From Prorocentrum cordatum (Eukaryota; Sar; Dinophyceae; Prorocentrales; Prorocentraceae): DNA of 64,000 bases. The notes beneath the pieces are model-generated. The model ran no database searches. It had not been told where the DNA came from and was given only the letters and a program-made list of their open reading frames with translations. A program made the translations under genes and the position numbers. The DNA is taken from contig CAUYUJ010009768.1 of NCBI GenBank assembly GCA_963575745.1, forward strand, positions 102,501-166,500, in the 5' to 3' direction. Below are positions 52,249 through 61,560 of this stretch, piece after piece; position 1 is the first letter of the stretch; each line of letters begins with the position of its first letter.

Positions 52249-52333
52249 GCGCAGTGCTGCCCCCCCGGGAGTGCCCCGCGCCGCATCCGTCGGAGCCCCC
52301 GGGCTCGCGGCGCGGGGACGGCCCCCCCGGGAG
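52249..52333. other. GC-rich spacer
   Basis: CCCCCCGGGAGT occurs twice (52260-52271 and 52324-52335). No gene. Confidence 0.4.
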
Positions 52334-53307
52334 TACGCTTCGACGACGGCGTCTGCATCGACATGTTCTTCACCATCTTCTTCTCCATCGTCGATCTGCT
52401 CCTCACCTCACCGATTTTTTCGGCACCTTCCCCTTTGGACGCCCGAAATGGGTACCGAAAAAATGGGTACAATGCCTAACAGCAAATGTTGTCCCAAACC
52501 AACAGCGGCCGCTGTTGGACAGGCGGCCAACTGTCTCAAATGGACACAGGCCGCGGCGGCGTGAACAGCGAATCCTGTCCAAATTGAACAGGAACTGCTG
52601 TTGGGCATTGTACCCATTCTTTCAATACCCATTTCGGGCGTCCAGATCCCCAGCGACCTGTGGGGTTTTTGCAGAGCCGGAGTTATTTTCTTCTCGCGGC
52701 GGGGATCGTGTGCGCTGTCGCCATGTTCATCTCCCTCGGCCTCGCCGTGTTCTTCATCCTTCTCCTGGTACGACATATGCGTGTATTTTGCTATGGGGGC
52801 AGGCGGGCTATGTCATTATCGTTCTCTACTTGTTATTCCGTCCCCTCCTACATGCTGAGCGCCAGCATCACACTTTCTTGACACTGAAATTCGTGACATT
52901 TTCGTCGCGGCTCGACCTGTTGATGCGGATATTGGTTCCGAATCTCTTGGGATAGAGGCGGTGGCTCTGGGTATCGGTGGTCTCTTCTTTCACTACAGGG
53001 CCGTGCTCCGTCTCCTCTTCTTGGGCATTTGCGGGCATTCAGCTGTGGGGGCAGGCACGCTGTGCTATCTGAATGGGACGGGGACCCCTTGTACACGACC
53101 ACTGCCGGGGCCGATGCTGCCACACACTCTATTTCTACACCGTCGTGTGCGTCTCACTCTATTGCTCCCTGGGCGAGAGTGTACTCCGAGCTGTGGGGGC
53201 TGGTGTGCTATTTTGTCGTACTCGTTCCTGGACCCCTTCTGCATCGCAATCTTCGCGGAGATGCTGTGGGAGTACGCGTGCTACCCCTATTTGCGCATCC
53301 TTTGGGT
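52334..53307 (+). pseudogene. Membrane-protein-like gene remnant with a three-fold module, split by a TIR element
   Basis: Before the insertion at 52436 one frame reads VRFDDGVCIDMFFTIFFSIV then DLLLTSPIF (52334-52420), a likely membrane helix. After it, from about 52680, YFLLAAGIVCAVAMFISLGL then AVFFILLLV is a second helix. Then come three diverged copies of a module reading LWG-x3-C/Y-hydrophobic..PLLH in changing frames: LLWGQAGYVIIVLYLLFRPL (about 52785-52845), LWGQARCAI..PLVH (about 53045-53095) and ELWGLVCYFVVLVPGPLLH (53190-53250). At DNA level the copies share GCTxTGGGGGCAGGC. Frame changes make it non-functional or multi-exonic. Function unknown. Confidence 0.4.
52436..52644. mobile_element. 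209-bp TIR element with palindromic centre
   Basis: TGGACGCCCGAAATGGGTA at 52436 and its reverse complement ending at 52644 start terminal inverted repeats of about 40 bases with 4 or so mismatches (GAATGGGTACAATGCC is the inner part). Similarity continues weakly through AACAGC words, and CCAACAGCGGCCGCTGTTGG near 52500-52519 is a perfect 20-base palindrome. It sits between two membrane-helix coding pieces. No clear target duplication. Confidence 0.9.
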
Positions 53308-53640
53308 ATGAAGGCTATCTTTGACATGTTTTTCTGCAGCTTGTTCCGGCAGCATGTGTGTTATGCCATCTTCGTCTTCTCCAGCCCCTTCTTCATCCAG
53401 ATCTTCTCGGTGATGGTGTTGCCGTACGTTCACCGCGCCATGCCTGGGCAAAGATCGGCCGAGGTATCGGCCCCAAGGATCTTCCGCGAGTTCTACAAGG
53501 CCTCCCTGAAAAAGCTGAAGGTGAAGTTTTGGTGTTCGACGCTGGAGGCCAACGCGGAGAGCGGCGTCCACGCCCACGTCATGGTGCAGTTCAAGTCGGA
53601 GCGCGACTGCACTGTGAAGGCGTTCCGGGTGGACACGTGA
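53308..53640 (+). pseudogene. Possible HUH/Rep-like endonuclease fragment
   Basis: From the ATG at 53308 the frame is first hydrophobic (CYAIFVFSSPFFIQIFSVMV). It then reads PRIFREFYKASLKKLKVKFW and CSTLEANAESGVHAHVMVQF, ending KAFRVDT at 53638. A His-x-His pair after a glycine and before an Mxx-Phe strand (GVHAHVMVQF) resembles motif 2 of HUH-type replication-initiator nucleases, and the preceding Leu-Glu matches motif-like context. The nicking Tyr motif and any helicase domain are absent, so it is truncated; a MITE lies 95 bases downstream. The assignment rests on one motif. Confidence 0.35.
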
Positions 53641-53735
53641 CAGTGGCCTGCCACACCGGATAAGGAAGGCTACGCCTGCCACGCCAGATTTCCAAGGGCT
53701 CGATGCTCGCCGCGCGGTATGTGAAATACCGCTAC

Positions 53736-54084
53736 GCCGTTACAAAAGTTCGTCACGTCTCATGAGCTTGAAGATGGCATGGGTTTCGTGTCGTTACTTC
53801 CGCGTGAGCGGGCGGGCAGAGTTTGGCCGCTGTCCCGACCGCACCGAGCTGGCCCCCCCTTCTCCCCTAGAATCCTAGCGGATTGAATCAAGAGCGGTCG
53901 GATCAAATATCCGGGATTGTCGAAAGTGGGATTTCATCCCTTACTATAATAGTAAAGATTTAAAGCGGGTAATTTATAATTCCGACGTAGAATCACACGG
54001 CTTTAGAAATCCCACCGGGCGGTATTTGCCCTTGTTGATGCAAGATGATCGAATCTCAATTTACGACGAAACTTTTGTAACGCC
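53736..54084. mobile_element. MITE copy 2 (349 bp)
   Basis: Same ends as copy 1 (GCCGTTACAAAAGTTCGTC... to its inverted partner GACGAAACTTTTGTAACGCC) and closely similar throughout, with small indels (for example ATAATATAGATTTTAAACA versus ATAGTAAAGATTTAAAGC). No coding capacity. Confidence 0.9.
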
Positions 54085-54204
54085 GATGGATTGGGCGCCT
54101 GGCAGTCTTGAAGAGATCTTGGACGCCTTTTGGGACATCTTGCAGCCTCAAGAAGACGAAAAGACGAGAACGCTAACGTAATCGAAAAACCTCAGAAAAC
54201 TCAC
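54085..54204. other. Spacer
   Basis: Short unique sequence with TTGGGACATCTTG-like words leading into the next repeat block. Confidence 0.4.
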
Positions 54205-54582
54205 TGATTTTAGCCTCTTGGGGCCCTCTTGGGAAGGCTCTTGGGGCGTCTCGAAGGCTTCTTGAGCTGCCTTGGGGCATCTTGGACCGGCTGTTAGGCG
54301 GTTCGGACCCACAGACAGCCCCCAAAAGGGCCTAAGATGGGGAACACGAACCGAAATTCCGAATCCTCCGCCCAAAGGGGCCCCCAGGAGGCCCCCAGGA
54401 GGCCCCAAGAGGCCCCTAAGAGGCCCCCAGGAGGACGCCCCAAAGACCCAAACGGGCCCCAAGATGCCTCAGAACTGCCTCCACGAGGCCCACGAGAGGC
54501 CTCGACGAGAACCCGACAAACATCCAATAGGCATCACATCCACAACCTAGGCACGGTGGCGGGATAGGCCGAATGTCATTAG
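54205..54582. repeat. CCAAGA-type block with conserved terminus
   Basis: Both orientations are present: CTTGGGGC words to about 54290, then CCCCCAAGAGG/CCCCCAGGAGG. It ends CACGGTGGCGGGATAGGCCG at about 54551-54570, directly before TATATGTG and a (TC)n tract. The same terminus closes the blocks at 56.54 and 57.5 kb. Confidence 0.82.
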
Positions 54583-54589
54583 GTATATG

Positions 54590-54668
54590 TGTTTGTCCCT
54601 CTCTTTCTCTCTCTTTCTCTCCCTCTCTCCCTTTCTCTCTCTCTCTCTCTCGTTCTCTCTTTCTCACA
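54590..54668. repeat. (TC)n/(TTTC)n tract
   Basis: CTCTCTTTCTCTC dinucleotides following the conserved repeat terminus. Confidence 0.93.
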
Positions 54669-54689
54669 CTATTTGTTTTTATGCCTCAA

Positions 54690-54880
54690 GATGCCCCCAG
54701 TACGGCTGAAGACAAACCCTGGAGGAGTGCAAGACGGAAGGCCCCAAGACGGCGCAAAGACATAGCTGAAGAGCCCCCAAAGATCCAAATCGTTCCGAGA
54801 CAGCTCAAGGAGGGACGGGATGCCCCCCGAAGTGATCGAACCACCTGCGCACGGTGGTGGGAAGGGCCGAAAGTCATTAG
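54690..54880. repeat. CCAAGA-type block with diverged terminus
   Basis: GCCCCAAGACGGC and CCCCCAAAGATCC words, ending in GCACGGTGGTGGGAAGGGCC (about 54849-54868), a diverged form of the same terminus. Confidence 0.65.
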
Positions 54881-55139
54881 AGAAGTGTCAAAGCTGCATT
54901 ACTTGTGCACCATCACTGGTGGCCAAACTACATCTCGATCCAAAACCCCGCCAGGCGAACAGGGAACACCGCAGGAGTCGACCTGCAATGAGCAAACTCA
55001 TGCTATGAACCGTGGCCTGGGCAACAAATTAGCAATGCAGTTGCTGTGCATACAAAAGGATCTCCCCCACGGCCTGAATGACAAACGATGTCCCCTACAC
55101 ACATCGCCGAGAGGGGACAAGAAGGAAGCGGAGGAGGAT
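54881..55139. other. Unique sequence, nothing recognised
   Basis: An open plus-strand frame of ordinary composition (to 55142) without a motif. Confidence 0.3.
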
Positions 55140-55712
55140 TAGGAGAAGGAGAACCAGGAGGAGGAGGAGGAGGAACTAGGCAGAGGTGAATGAATCAAAG
55201 CGTTGTGTGTGCATCCCCTTCTGGCCCATTGACCACTCGAATAATCAGGCATCTTCAGGCATCCCACAGCTGGAATCAAACAGCAGCCAAACACTACGTA
55301 ACGAGCGAGGGTGTTGGATGATGCCCTGTGCCCACACACCCTTGCGGCTTTTTGCACCAACCATACGAATTCGGACAACCATTCCCGCGAACACATGATG
55401 GCCCGAGTCAACCAGCACAAATTAGATGATTCCGCATCTTCCGCGGTCTGGCTTGATTTCTCTGGCCATGGGCTTTTCAGGCAGCAGTGGAAGGATGAAC
55501 TGGGAAAGGTAGAGGGAACAAGAAGGTGGGGAGGGGGAGGAAAAGGCAGGGCAGAGGGAGGAGGGAGAAGGAAAGGAGGAGGAGGAGGAGGAGGAAATGA
55601 GTAGGTCAGGTGGGTGATGGGGAGAGGAAGGAAGATGAGGAGGAGAAGGACGAGGAGCTTGAGGGGGATGGAAGAGGCGGAGGAGGCGAGAGGTGGCAGG
55701 GGGATGACGGGG

Positions 55713-55743
<31 letters not shown>

Positions 55744-55747
55744 GATG

Positions 55748-55778
<31 letters not shown>

Positions 55779-55870
55779 GAGAGAGAGAGAGAGAGAGAGA
55801 ACAAAAATAAAGAAAGAGCGAGAAAGAGAGAGAGAGAGAACAAAAAAAGAGGGAGAGAGAGAAGGTGCAT
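55140..55870. repeat. GGA, GAT and GA tracts around a unique patch
   Basis: AGGAGG at 55140-55175 and 55500-55690, (GAT)n at 55711-55775, (GA)n at 55776-55800 and 55822-55862. 55190-55490 is unique. Its minus strand is open with ordinary composition (CLKMPDYSSGQWARRG), but no family was recognised. Confidence 0.75.
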
Positions 55871-56094
55871 CCGCCGATCTAGTGTGTAAGTTCAAAAAAG
55901 AGACAGCCTGAGCTTCAGCTCTGCTGGGGGGGGGCTCTGCCAGAGCAATAGAGGGGGGGGGGCCTTCAATTTCCGGGGCCGCTTTCACGCCGCAGGTGGG
56001 CGTGTGCGAAGGCGGTTTGGCTCGGGCAGGGGGCAATGGAGGGGCGGCAACGCCGCCGAGTCTTTCAAGACGGCCCAAAAAACACGGATTCCAT
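55871..56094. other. Spacer with G-runs
   Basis: G-runs at 55926 and 55955. No gene. Confidence 0.4.
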
Positions 56095-56541
56095 TCGGCC
56101 TGGTTCTGTTTGGGAGTCTTGACTTTTAGAGCTTCCGACACTTCAAAGACTGCCCAAGAGGCCTCCAAGACCGCCCCGAGACAACCCAAAAGGCCCCCAA
56201 GAGGGCTCCAGGACGGCCCAATGGGGTCCGGAAACGACCCAAGAGTCGACCAAGAGGGCCAATGAGGGGCCCTAGACGGCCCCAAGAGGGGAAACGTGAA
56301 CCGACGACTGGAGCCTTCCACCACAAGAAGCCCCCAGGAAGTCCAAAGATGCTCCCAAGAACTCCTCCCAAGGGGCTCTCCCAAGAGGCCTACAAGAGGC
56401 TCCCAAACGGCTCCCAAGAGGCTTCACAACACCCTATAAGAGGCCCCCGAAAAGTTTCCAACGAGATCCCAACGAATCTCCCAAAAGCCCCGGACCCACA
56501 ACCCAGGCACGGCGGCGGGATGGGCCGAATGCCATCACGTG
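56095..56541. repeat. CCAAGA-type block with conserved terminus
   Basis: CCCAAGAGGCC/CTCCAAGACC words at ~10-11-base steps, ending CCAGGCACGGCGGCGGGATG at about 56502-56521 and GGCCGAATGCCATCAC. Confidence 0.87.
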
Positions 56542-56904
56542 AAAGATAGAGGTGACGGAAAAGATCAGCGCACTATGAAATGTTCAGGCTACGACCCGCC
56601 CAACCACCCACCAACGAGCCACTCCGTCTGGGAACTAGCCCGCCAACAAGCTCGACTGCCGGACACGAGGCAAACAGTCCATCCAACACATATTGCCTAA
56701 GGCGACTGCCAATACCTTCCTCCTCCTCCTCTGCCCCCTCCTCCTCCTCCTCCTCCACCTCCTCCCTACTCATGCCTCCTGGAGAGAAAACTCAAGAACT
56801 GTTAAGCATGACGGGTTCGCAGAGAACGTCCCGGAACGTCCCGGATCGGCGGCATAGGCCGGAGGCCTCCACAATAACAAGGTGCATCGGTGCACACATA
56901 TGGA
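56542..56904. other. Spacer with (CCT)n
   Basis: (CCT)n at about 56717-56762, the rest unique. No gene recognised. Confidence 0.5.
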
Positions 56905-57240
56905 TACATCCGTCACCGTGCGCTTGGCAATGGGGTTGGCGTGCCCTCAGGTGTTTCGCCAATTCCTCCGAATTTCACTCCTCACCCCTGAGCATTTGTT
57001 AACGGATCCGGGCTCCAAATTGCCTAATCTTTTTGGCTTGGCGCGGCTTGTCGGGATCTGGCGCGTCTTGTCGCATGATCCTTCCAAGTCTAAGAGGGCC
57101 CCAAAGGGCCCCAAGAGGGCCCCCAAACGGTCCAAGAGGGCCCCGAGTCGCCCACAGATCGTTCCAAGACGCCCAAGATGGCATCAAAATAACAAAAGGA
57201 ACCTCGAAGACGCCCCAATCCTAAGATGCAGACATCATTG
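56905..57240. repeat. Dispersed module plus CCAAGA block
   Basis: 56908-57065 resembles 44600-44780. CCAAGA-type words then run to about 57180. This is the intact-looking version of the composite that the MITE interrupts at 44.86 kb. Confidence 0.68.
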
Positions 57241-57512
57241 ACTTCTGATAGGTTTGTTTGAAAAGTATTTGGCGTTCTCGTTTTTCTGCTATCCGACGCT
57301 CCAACTGGCCGAAGAGGCCCCAAGGCCACCCCAAAACGGCCCAAGAGACCTCGAAGAGGGCCGCAAGACGGCCTAAGAGCGCCTTCGAAGGCCCAAGAGG
57401 CGCTCAAAAAAACCCAAGACAGAGGCCCCCTGGAGGCTCCAAGAGGCTCCCAAGAGCACCCAAGAGGCTCCATCCCCAAGAACTCAGGCACGGTGGCGGG
57501 ATGGGCCGAAGG
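57241..57512. repeat. CCAAGA-type block with conserved terminus
   Basis: Short unique lead (57240-57300, resembling 47962-48035), then CCAAGA words, ending CAGGCACGGTGGCGGGATGG at about 57484-57503 and then CCGAAGGCCC, followed by a (TA)n tract. Confidence 0.85.
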
Positions 57513-57547
57513 CCCTTATCTATATATATATATATATATATATATAG
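57513..57547. repeat. (TA)n microsatellite at the retroelement boundary
   Basis: TATCTATATATATA...TATATAG directly before repeat B2. The other flank of the element (63985-64000) is also TATATATA-rich, so the element may have inserted into a TA tract. Confidence 0.9.
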
Positions 57548-57681
57548 CACTGACAGACAGACGATGGATGCCAGACGTATTTATGACAAATCGACCGCAG
57601 GTGACATCGGCCATCCATACCCAGGACCGTCCAGGCCACCCGGGGCGGGCAGGGGATTATAGGCACGATGGCAACTCAGGA
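57548..57681 (-). repeat. Split direct repeat B2
   Basis: 134 bases starting CACTGACAGACAGACGATGG on the plus strand, about 95% identical to B1 at 57840-57973. It forms the outer (3') end of the element next to (TA)n. Confidence 0.92.
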
Positions 57682-57748
57682 TCCCCCGTGGGTGCACAGA
57701 AAAAACAAACCGGCAAGAGCGACAGAAGGGGGGCAGGGCAGGGAGAGA

Positions 57749-57838
57749 TTGAGCCGCGTGCCGACGGAGAGCACGCGAGGGGCAAGGGCGGCCTCCGGAC
57801 GTCACCCCTTGCGCGCTAGCCGATATCAAATCAGACCA
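57749..57838 (-). repeat. Split direct repeat A2
   Basis: 90 bases, matching A1 at 63895-63984 with a few changes confined mainly to 57811-57826 (CGCGCTAGCCGATATC against TGTGCCAACCGATGTT). A 67-bp stretch (57682-57748) separates it from B2. Confidence 0.92.
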
Positions 57839-57839
57839 C

Positions 57840-57973
57840 CACTGACAGACAGACGATGGATGCCAGACGTATTTATGAGAATTCGACCGCAGGCGACATC
57901 AGCCATCCACACCCAGGACCGTCCAGGCCACCCGGGGCGGGCAGGGGATTATAGGCACGATGGCAACTCAGGA
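57840..57973 (-). repeat. Split direct repeat B1
   Basis: 134 bases, abutting A2 with at most one base between, as expected for the B1-A2 junction. Confidence 0.92.
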
Positions 57974-58872
57974 TTCCCGAAACCCGCAGGAGTGACTGGG
58001 CCGAAGGGCCGAATGAAAATCAAAGCATTCAGCAACCCAGCGGACACTCAGTCCAGGACCCGACACGAATGACGATGGGTCAAATCCCGAGGCCAAATTC
58101 CACAGACGACTGAGACTCCGACGCTGAGAACCGTCGACCATGAGGCGGGCGATGGCCTTGGCGAAGATCGGGGGGTATGCGGCGGCCACGGCGGTCCAGT
58201 GCACGCCGCTGGGTGCTCAACGCGCGGCCTGCCGGTCCGAGAGCACAAACCCTCCGACCCCTTGCATTCCCTACAGAGTGGGAGGAGGGAAGGAGCGAGC
58301 CAGGAGGAGATTCGCGTGGCTTTCTGCCACCGTGTTCCGAATTGGCACATCTGGAAGTTAGCTTGCCGATGCTTCGACCCCTCAAGTTACGGAGCTGAAT
58401 CACGCGGGGCGCCGACCACACTAGGGATGAGGCCGGGGTTTCTAAGAGAATCAGGACACCACAGCAAATGCACGTATCGATAATCCTGCAACTGAACAAA
58501 AAAAACGTTTCCGATAGCGAGGCGACCTTGCTCAGCCGCGGACAGCTCAGATGGGGCAGGCACGAGATCGGAAAGCGCGCCTCAGAGCACGGCTCCACGT
58601 CGCGCACGGAGTGCCCAGCAACGCTCCCGTGCCCGTAGCGCAGCCCCCGGAAATCCATCCTCGGAGCAATTGTTCAAAAGCGCTGTCGAGGTGGCCTTCG
58701 CCCGGAATTTTTGATGCCAAGATCAACGGCAAGGAAACCGAGGGCCCAGATGGCTTTTGAAACGCCTCTGGACCCAGCAAAAAGCGAGGAAAACTCCAGA
58801 GTGTTTTCGAGTGTGTGACCCCGACCCTCTGAGATCACGAGTGAGCCTGCGCCGGCGGTGAGCCCGAACATA
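57974..58872 (-). pseudogene. Methylase-like domain of the YR element (TPC motif), frame-shifted
   Basis: Reading from 58871 on the minus strand, in several frames: SLFAGSRGVSKAIWALGF (58743-58790, like the SAM-binding FxGxGG motif I); LDSAFEQLLRGWISGG then LLGTPCATWSRALRRAF (58575-58620; the Pro-Cys of catalytic motif IV); GNRFFLFSCRIIDTCICC and LLETPASSLVWSAPRVIQL (58405-58460; the EN-P region); MCQFGTRWQKATRISSW (58305-58352); LCSRTGRPRVEH; WTAVAAAYPPIFAKAIARLM (58145-58204). The order of motifs fits a C5-cytosine-methylase-like fold and parallels the LINE domain at 41.6-42.4 kb. Four or more frame changes are needed. Whether the family methylates DNA is unknown. Confidence 0.62.
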
Positions 58873-59800
58873 AGAGGTGGCGCTGAGCCGGCAGGCGATC
58901 CCTCAGCGGCCCCGCAGGCGCCTGACGATCAGGACAGCCGCCTTGCAGGTCGCCGGCACGAGGTGCGCGACCCCTGCCGCCTGGATTCCGCCCGCCAAAC
59001 AAACGGCCCAGAAGTGGTCCATCATCAGGTAACCCAGCCCCAACACGTCCGAGTGGATGGTGCTCAGCTCGGCCATGAGGTTTGTTTCCTTTTCCGTAGT
59101 ACTTGAGACTCTTCGTTGAAGCCCATCGCCCCCTCATCTGCAACTGCAGAACTTCGCGATGCCGGATAAACGAGTCCTCGGAAGCCCCCAAATGACGAAG
59201 GCACGCGGGGTGGCCCGAGACCTGGGGGAGCCCGAGCAGCGCCGCGCACTGGGCGCACATGTGCCTGTCGCGGAGCAGGAGGTCCCAACGGCGGTAGCGC
59301 ACCCCAGCTGCCGGGGACGGAGGGACCAGGTTCTTGCCCTTCAGCGTGAAGGCCCCCCCTGGTCGGAGGTAAGCAACGAAGGAGATAGCGACCCGCGCGG
59401 CCAACAAAGACTGGCTGGCCTCCGACTGGAACAAACACACGGCCATGGCAACGGCCTTGGGCATGGGCAATCTGGTGCCCGCCGGGACATGCGCTTCCAA
59501 GCGATGGATGCCCCGGTCGCCCTCGGCCACTGGCTCTTCCACGAGCCGCGCAGAGACGGGTGGAAATGGGCGAGACTGGCCAGCAGCTGGGAGCCCTGGT
59601 CCGACGAGCCGCCCCACGACGCACTGGTTCAGGTGCAGGGCGATGACGCGGTCCATCTCGGACGTCGAGGCCAAGTCCAGGCGGCGGGCCGAGCAGAGCA
59701 GAATGGCCAACGCCACTTTCTTGTAGAGGACCTCCGTCGATGGGGCGAATCGCTAGCTGTTCCAGGGCTGTCACTGAGCCCACCGGCTGGCGCTCGGCCA
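58835..59800 (-). pseudogene. Tyrosine recombinase of the YR element
   Basis: Integrates the circular DNA intermediate in this class. The N-terminal part GSVTALEQLAI ends near 59745 and shifts frame to APSTEVLYKKVALAILLCSA, RRLDLASTSEMDRVIALHLN, QCVV (59620-59745). Then QSLLAARVAISFVAYLRPGG (about 59353-59415, with the first catalytic Arg in YLRPGG), LKGKNLVPPSPAAGVRYRRW, LRHLGASEDSFI (59165-59205, box II His/Arg region) and QLQMRGRWASTKSLKYYGKG (59088-59147, GRW plus the nucleophilic Tyr in KYYGKG). Length and order match the catalytic half of YR retroelement recombinases. One clear frameshift near 59740. The ATG at 59716 is internal and not the true start. Confidence 0.8.
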
Positions 59801-59827
59801 CCATGCGCCTCGCGGCCGCCGCGCGGG

Positions 59828-60640
59828 TCAATTGACCACCCAGGAGCCGCCTGGCGCTTGGCCGCCGCCGCCGGCATGCCGACCGCCCCCTCTCGGCGGT
59901 CGCACCGCAGGGCGGGGCGAGGAGCCGCGCGGCCCTGGCCTCTGAAGACGCCCACGAGAAAGAGGATCTGAAGGATTGCGTTCGCTCGGATGCAACCGCG
60001 CGTGGAGGCGGCGCCCAGATGCGAGGGAAAGAGCCGAGAGCTTCAGCACGGCGGCCTGGAGGCGGGGCGACTTGGCCCGCCCCTTGTAAGGCGCAAGGGC
60101 CAGGCACATGCCATCGACGACGATCACCACCCGCCGACCAACGGCAGCAGCCGAGCGCATGGGATGCTTGTAGGCCGAGACAAGAGCTTCACCTCCCAGT
60201 TGTAGAACGTCAGCAGAGTGCAGAACTTTCCAGATAACACATCCTTCCCATCCGAGAAGTCCACATACTTAGCAGGGACCTCCTCGAACAACAGGGGATC
60301 AACGTCCACGAAACCACCGCTGGGACCAAAATGCGGGGCGGCGGCAGCCTCGCCCACGAACGGCTCGGCGACGCGCGGCCCCACGACTTCGCCCCGAAGA
60401 GCGTCCCTCTCGGCTTTCTCGGCCCCGTCGACACGATACCTCGCGCGCCCGCTAACCCGCCCCCACTCAGCAACAACCTGACCAGCCTCAAGTGACCGAT
60501 GACACAACTCCCAATCCGAACTCCGAGGCGCCCGACGCACAGATGACTGGATGCCGCGCAGCACACAAGTCCGCAGAGAGGAGGGGGGGGACAGCCACGA
60601 GCACGCGAAGCTCTAGAGACACACGGCGCCAAAGCGGGGT
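59828..60640 (-). pseudogene. RNase H region of the YR element
   Basis: In minus-strand order: PLWRRVSLELRVLVAVPPLL then ICASGASEFGLGVVSSV (about 60492-60540), where the usual catalytic sDAS of RNase H appears as SGAS; VAEWGRVSGRARYRV; GGFVDVDPLLFEEVPAKYVD; FCTLLTFYNWEVKLLSR (60190-60235); frame change; GRRVVIVVDGMCLALAPYKG (about 60070-60145, catalytic Asp in VVDGM); LKLSALSLASGRRLHARLHP and SERNPSDPLSRG (59950-59992), the terminal SExNPxDxLSR signature shared by DIRS-like and Gypsy-like RNase H. Loss of the first Asp and the frame change near 60160 indicate inactivity. Confidence 0.75.
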
Positions 60641-61560
60641 CACAAGACTCCTGGTAGATTCACTGAACGCATAACAACTGTTTAGAAATAGCGAAGGCCT
60701 CGCGGCGGACCATGGCGGCCCACGCAATGCGCCCCACTAAAACACGAAGGCGGTCTCCACAAGGCGCTCCGGAGCGAAGCGCAAGCGCCAAATATTTCGA
60801 GCCTTCGCCGACAGCCAGCGGCCAGCGACGAGAGAGGGCCCGAGAAAAGACGCGCCCCGGGAAGGCTCACGCACCTCGCGCACAGACAGGCCAACCGAGC
60901 GAAGCTGCTCGCTGACACGGTTGACAGCGGATCTGACCGTGCCGGACTCTTTTCCGAGCACCAGATAGTTCTCAACAAAGCCAGCGGCGACAGTATCATC
61001 AGCGGACCTGAGGACAACCCCAGGCCCACCAACCGGCATGACTTGGGATGGCAAGAAACCCGCTTGATGGATCGAATTACACACGACGGCTTGACAGAAG
61101 CGTAGGGCCCAACAGAATCCCATGTGCATTGCATTGGCGCAAGGCAGGAGGGCGCGCCGAGACTCGCGAGGCACGCCGGGGGGCCCGAAAGGGGCCAGCA
61201 TCCCCGAGTCTACGGGGGAAATAAAAAGAAGCCAATCATGTCGCGAGGGACACGCGCATGCTAAAACGCACACTGCACAAAATCAGAAGCTACTACGCAG
61301 GGCCCTCCTTCTGACTCGAGGGCGGAGAAGGCGGGCGCAGAGGGGGGGGCGAGTTAAAGGCGGGGGCAGGAAGAAACAAGTGGAGACACGAGTGTCGAAG
61401 ATGAGACGCCACTGCCCCGACTTTTTTTGCGGCGCAAAACACGCCGAACAGGCCCTTGCGCCCTCGGGCAGGCTGGAACTCCAACATGCCTCTGCGAGCG
61501 AGAGATGCCAAAACATCGGCATACGTGGACGGGCAAGCCTCCTGCGCCACCTCAGCGCGC
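60641..61560 (-). pseudogene. Reverse transcriptase of the YR element
   Basis: From 61550: STYADVLASLARRGMLEFQP, KGLFGVFC, then in the next frame KKSGQWRLIFDTRVSTCFFL with PPPL (61370-61435), the fingers/palm start of DIRS-type RT. After a degenerate stretch (61230-61350), NAMHMGFCWALRFCQAVVCN (61078-61137), then ADDTVAAGFVENYLVLGKES (about 60940-61005), where VENYLVLG stands for the Y-V-D-N-x-L-V-x-G catalytic loop with Glu at the place of the Asp. LGPSLVAGRWLSAKARNIWR and LRFAPERLVETAFVF follow. The catalytic substitution and frame changes argue that this copy cannot function. Confidence 0.78.
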
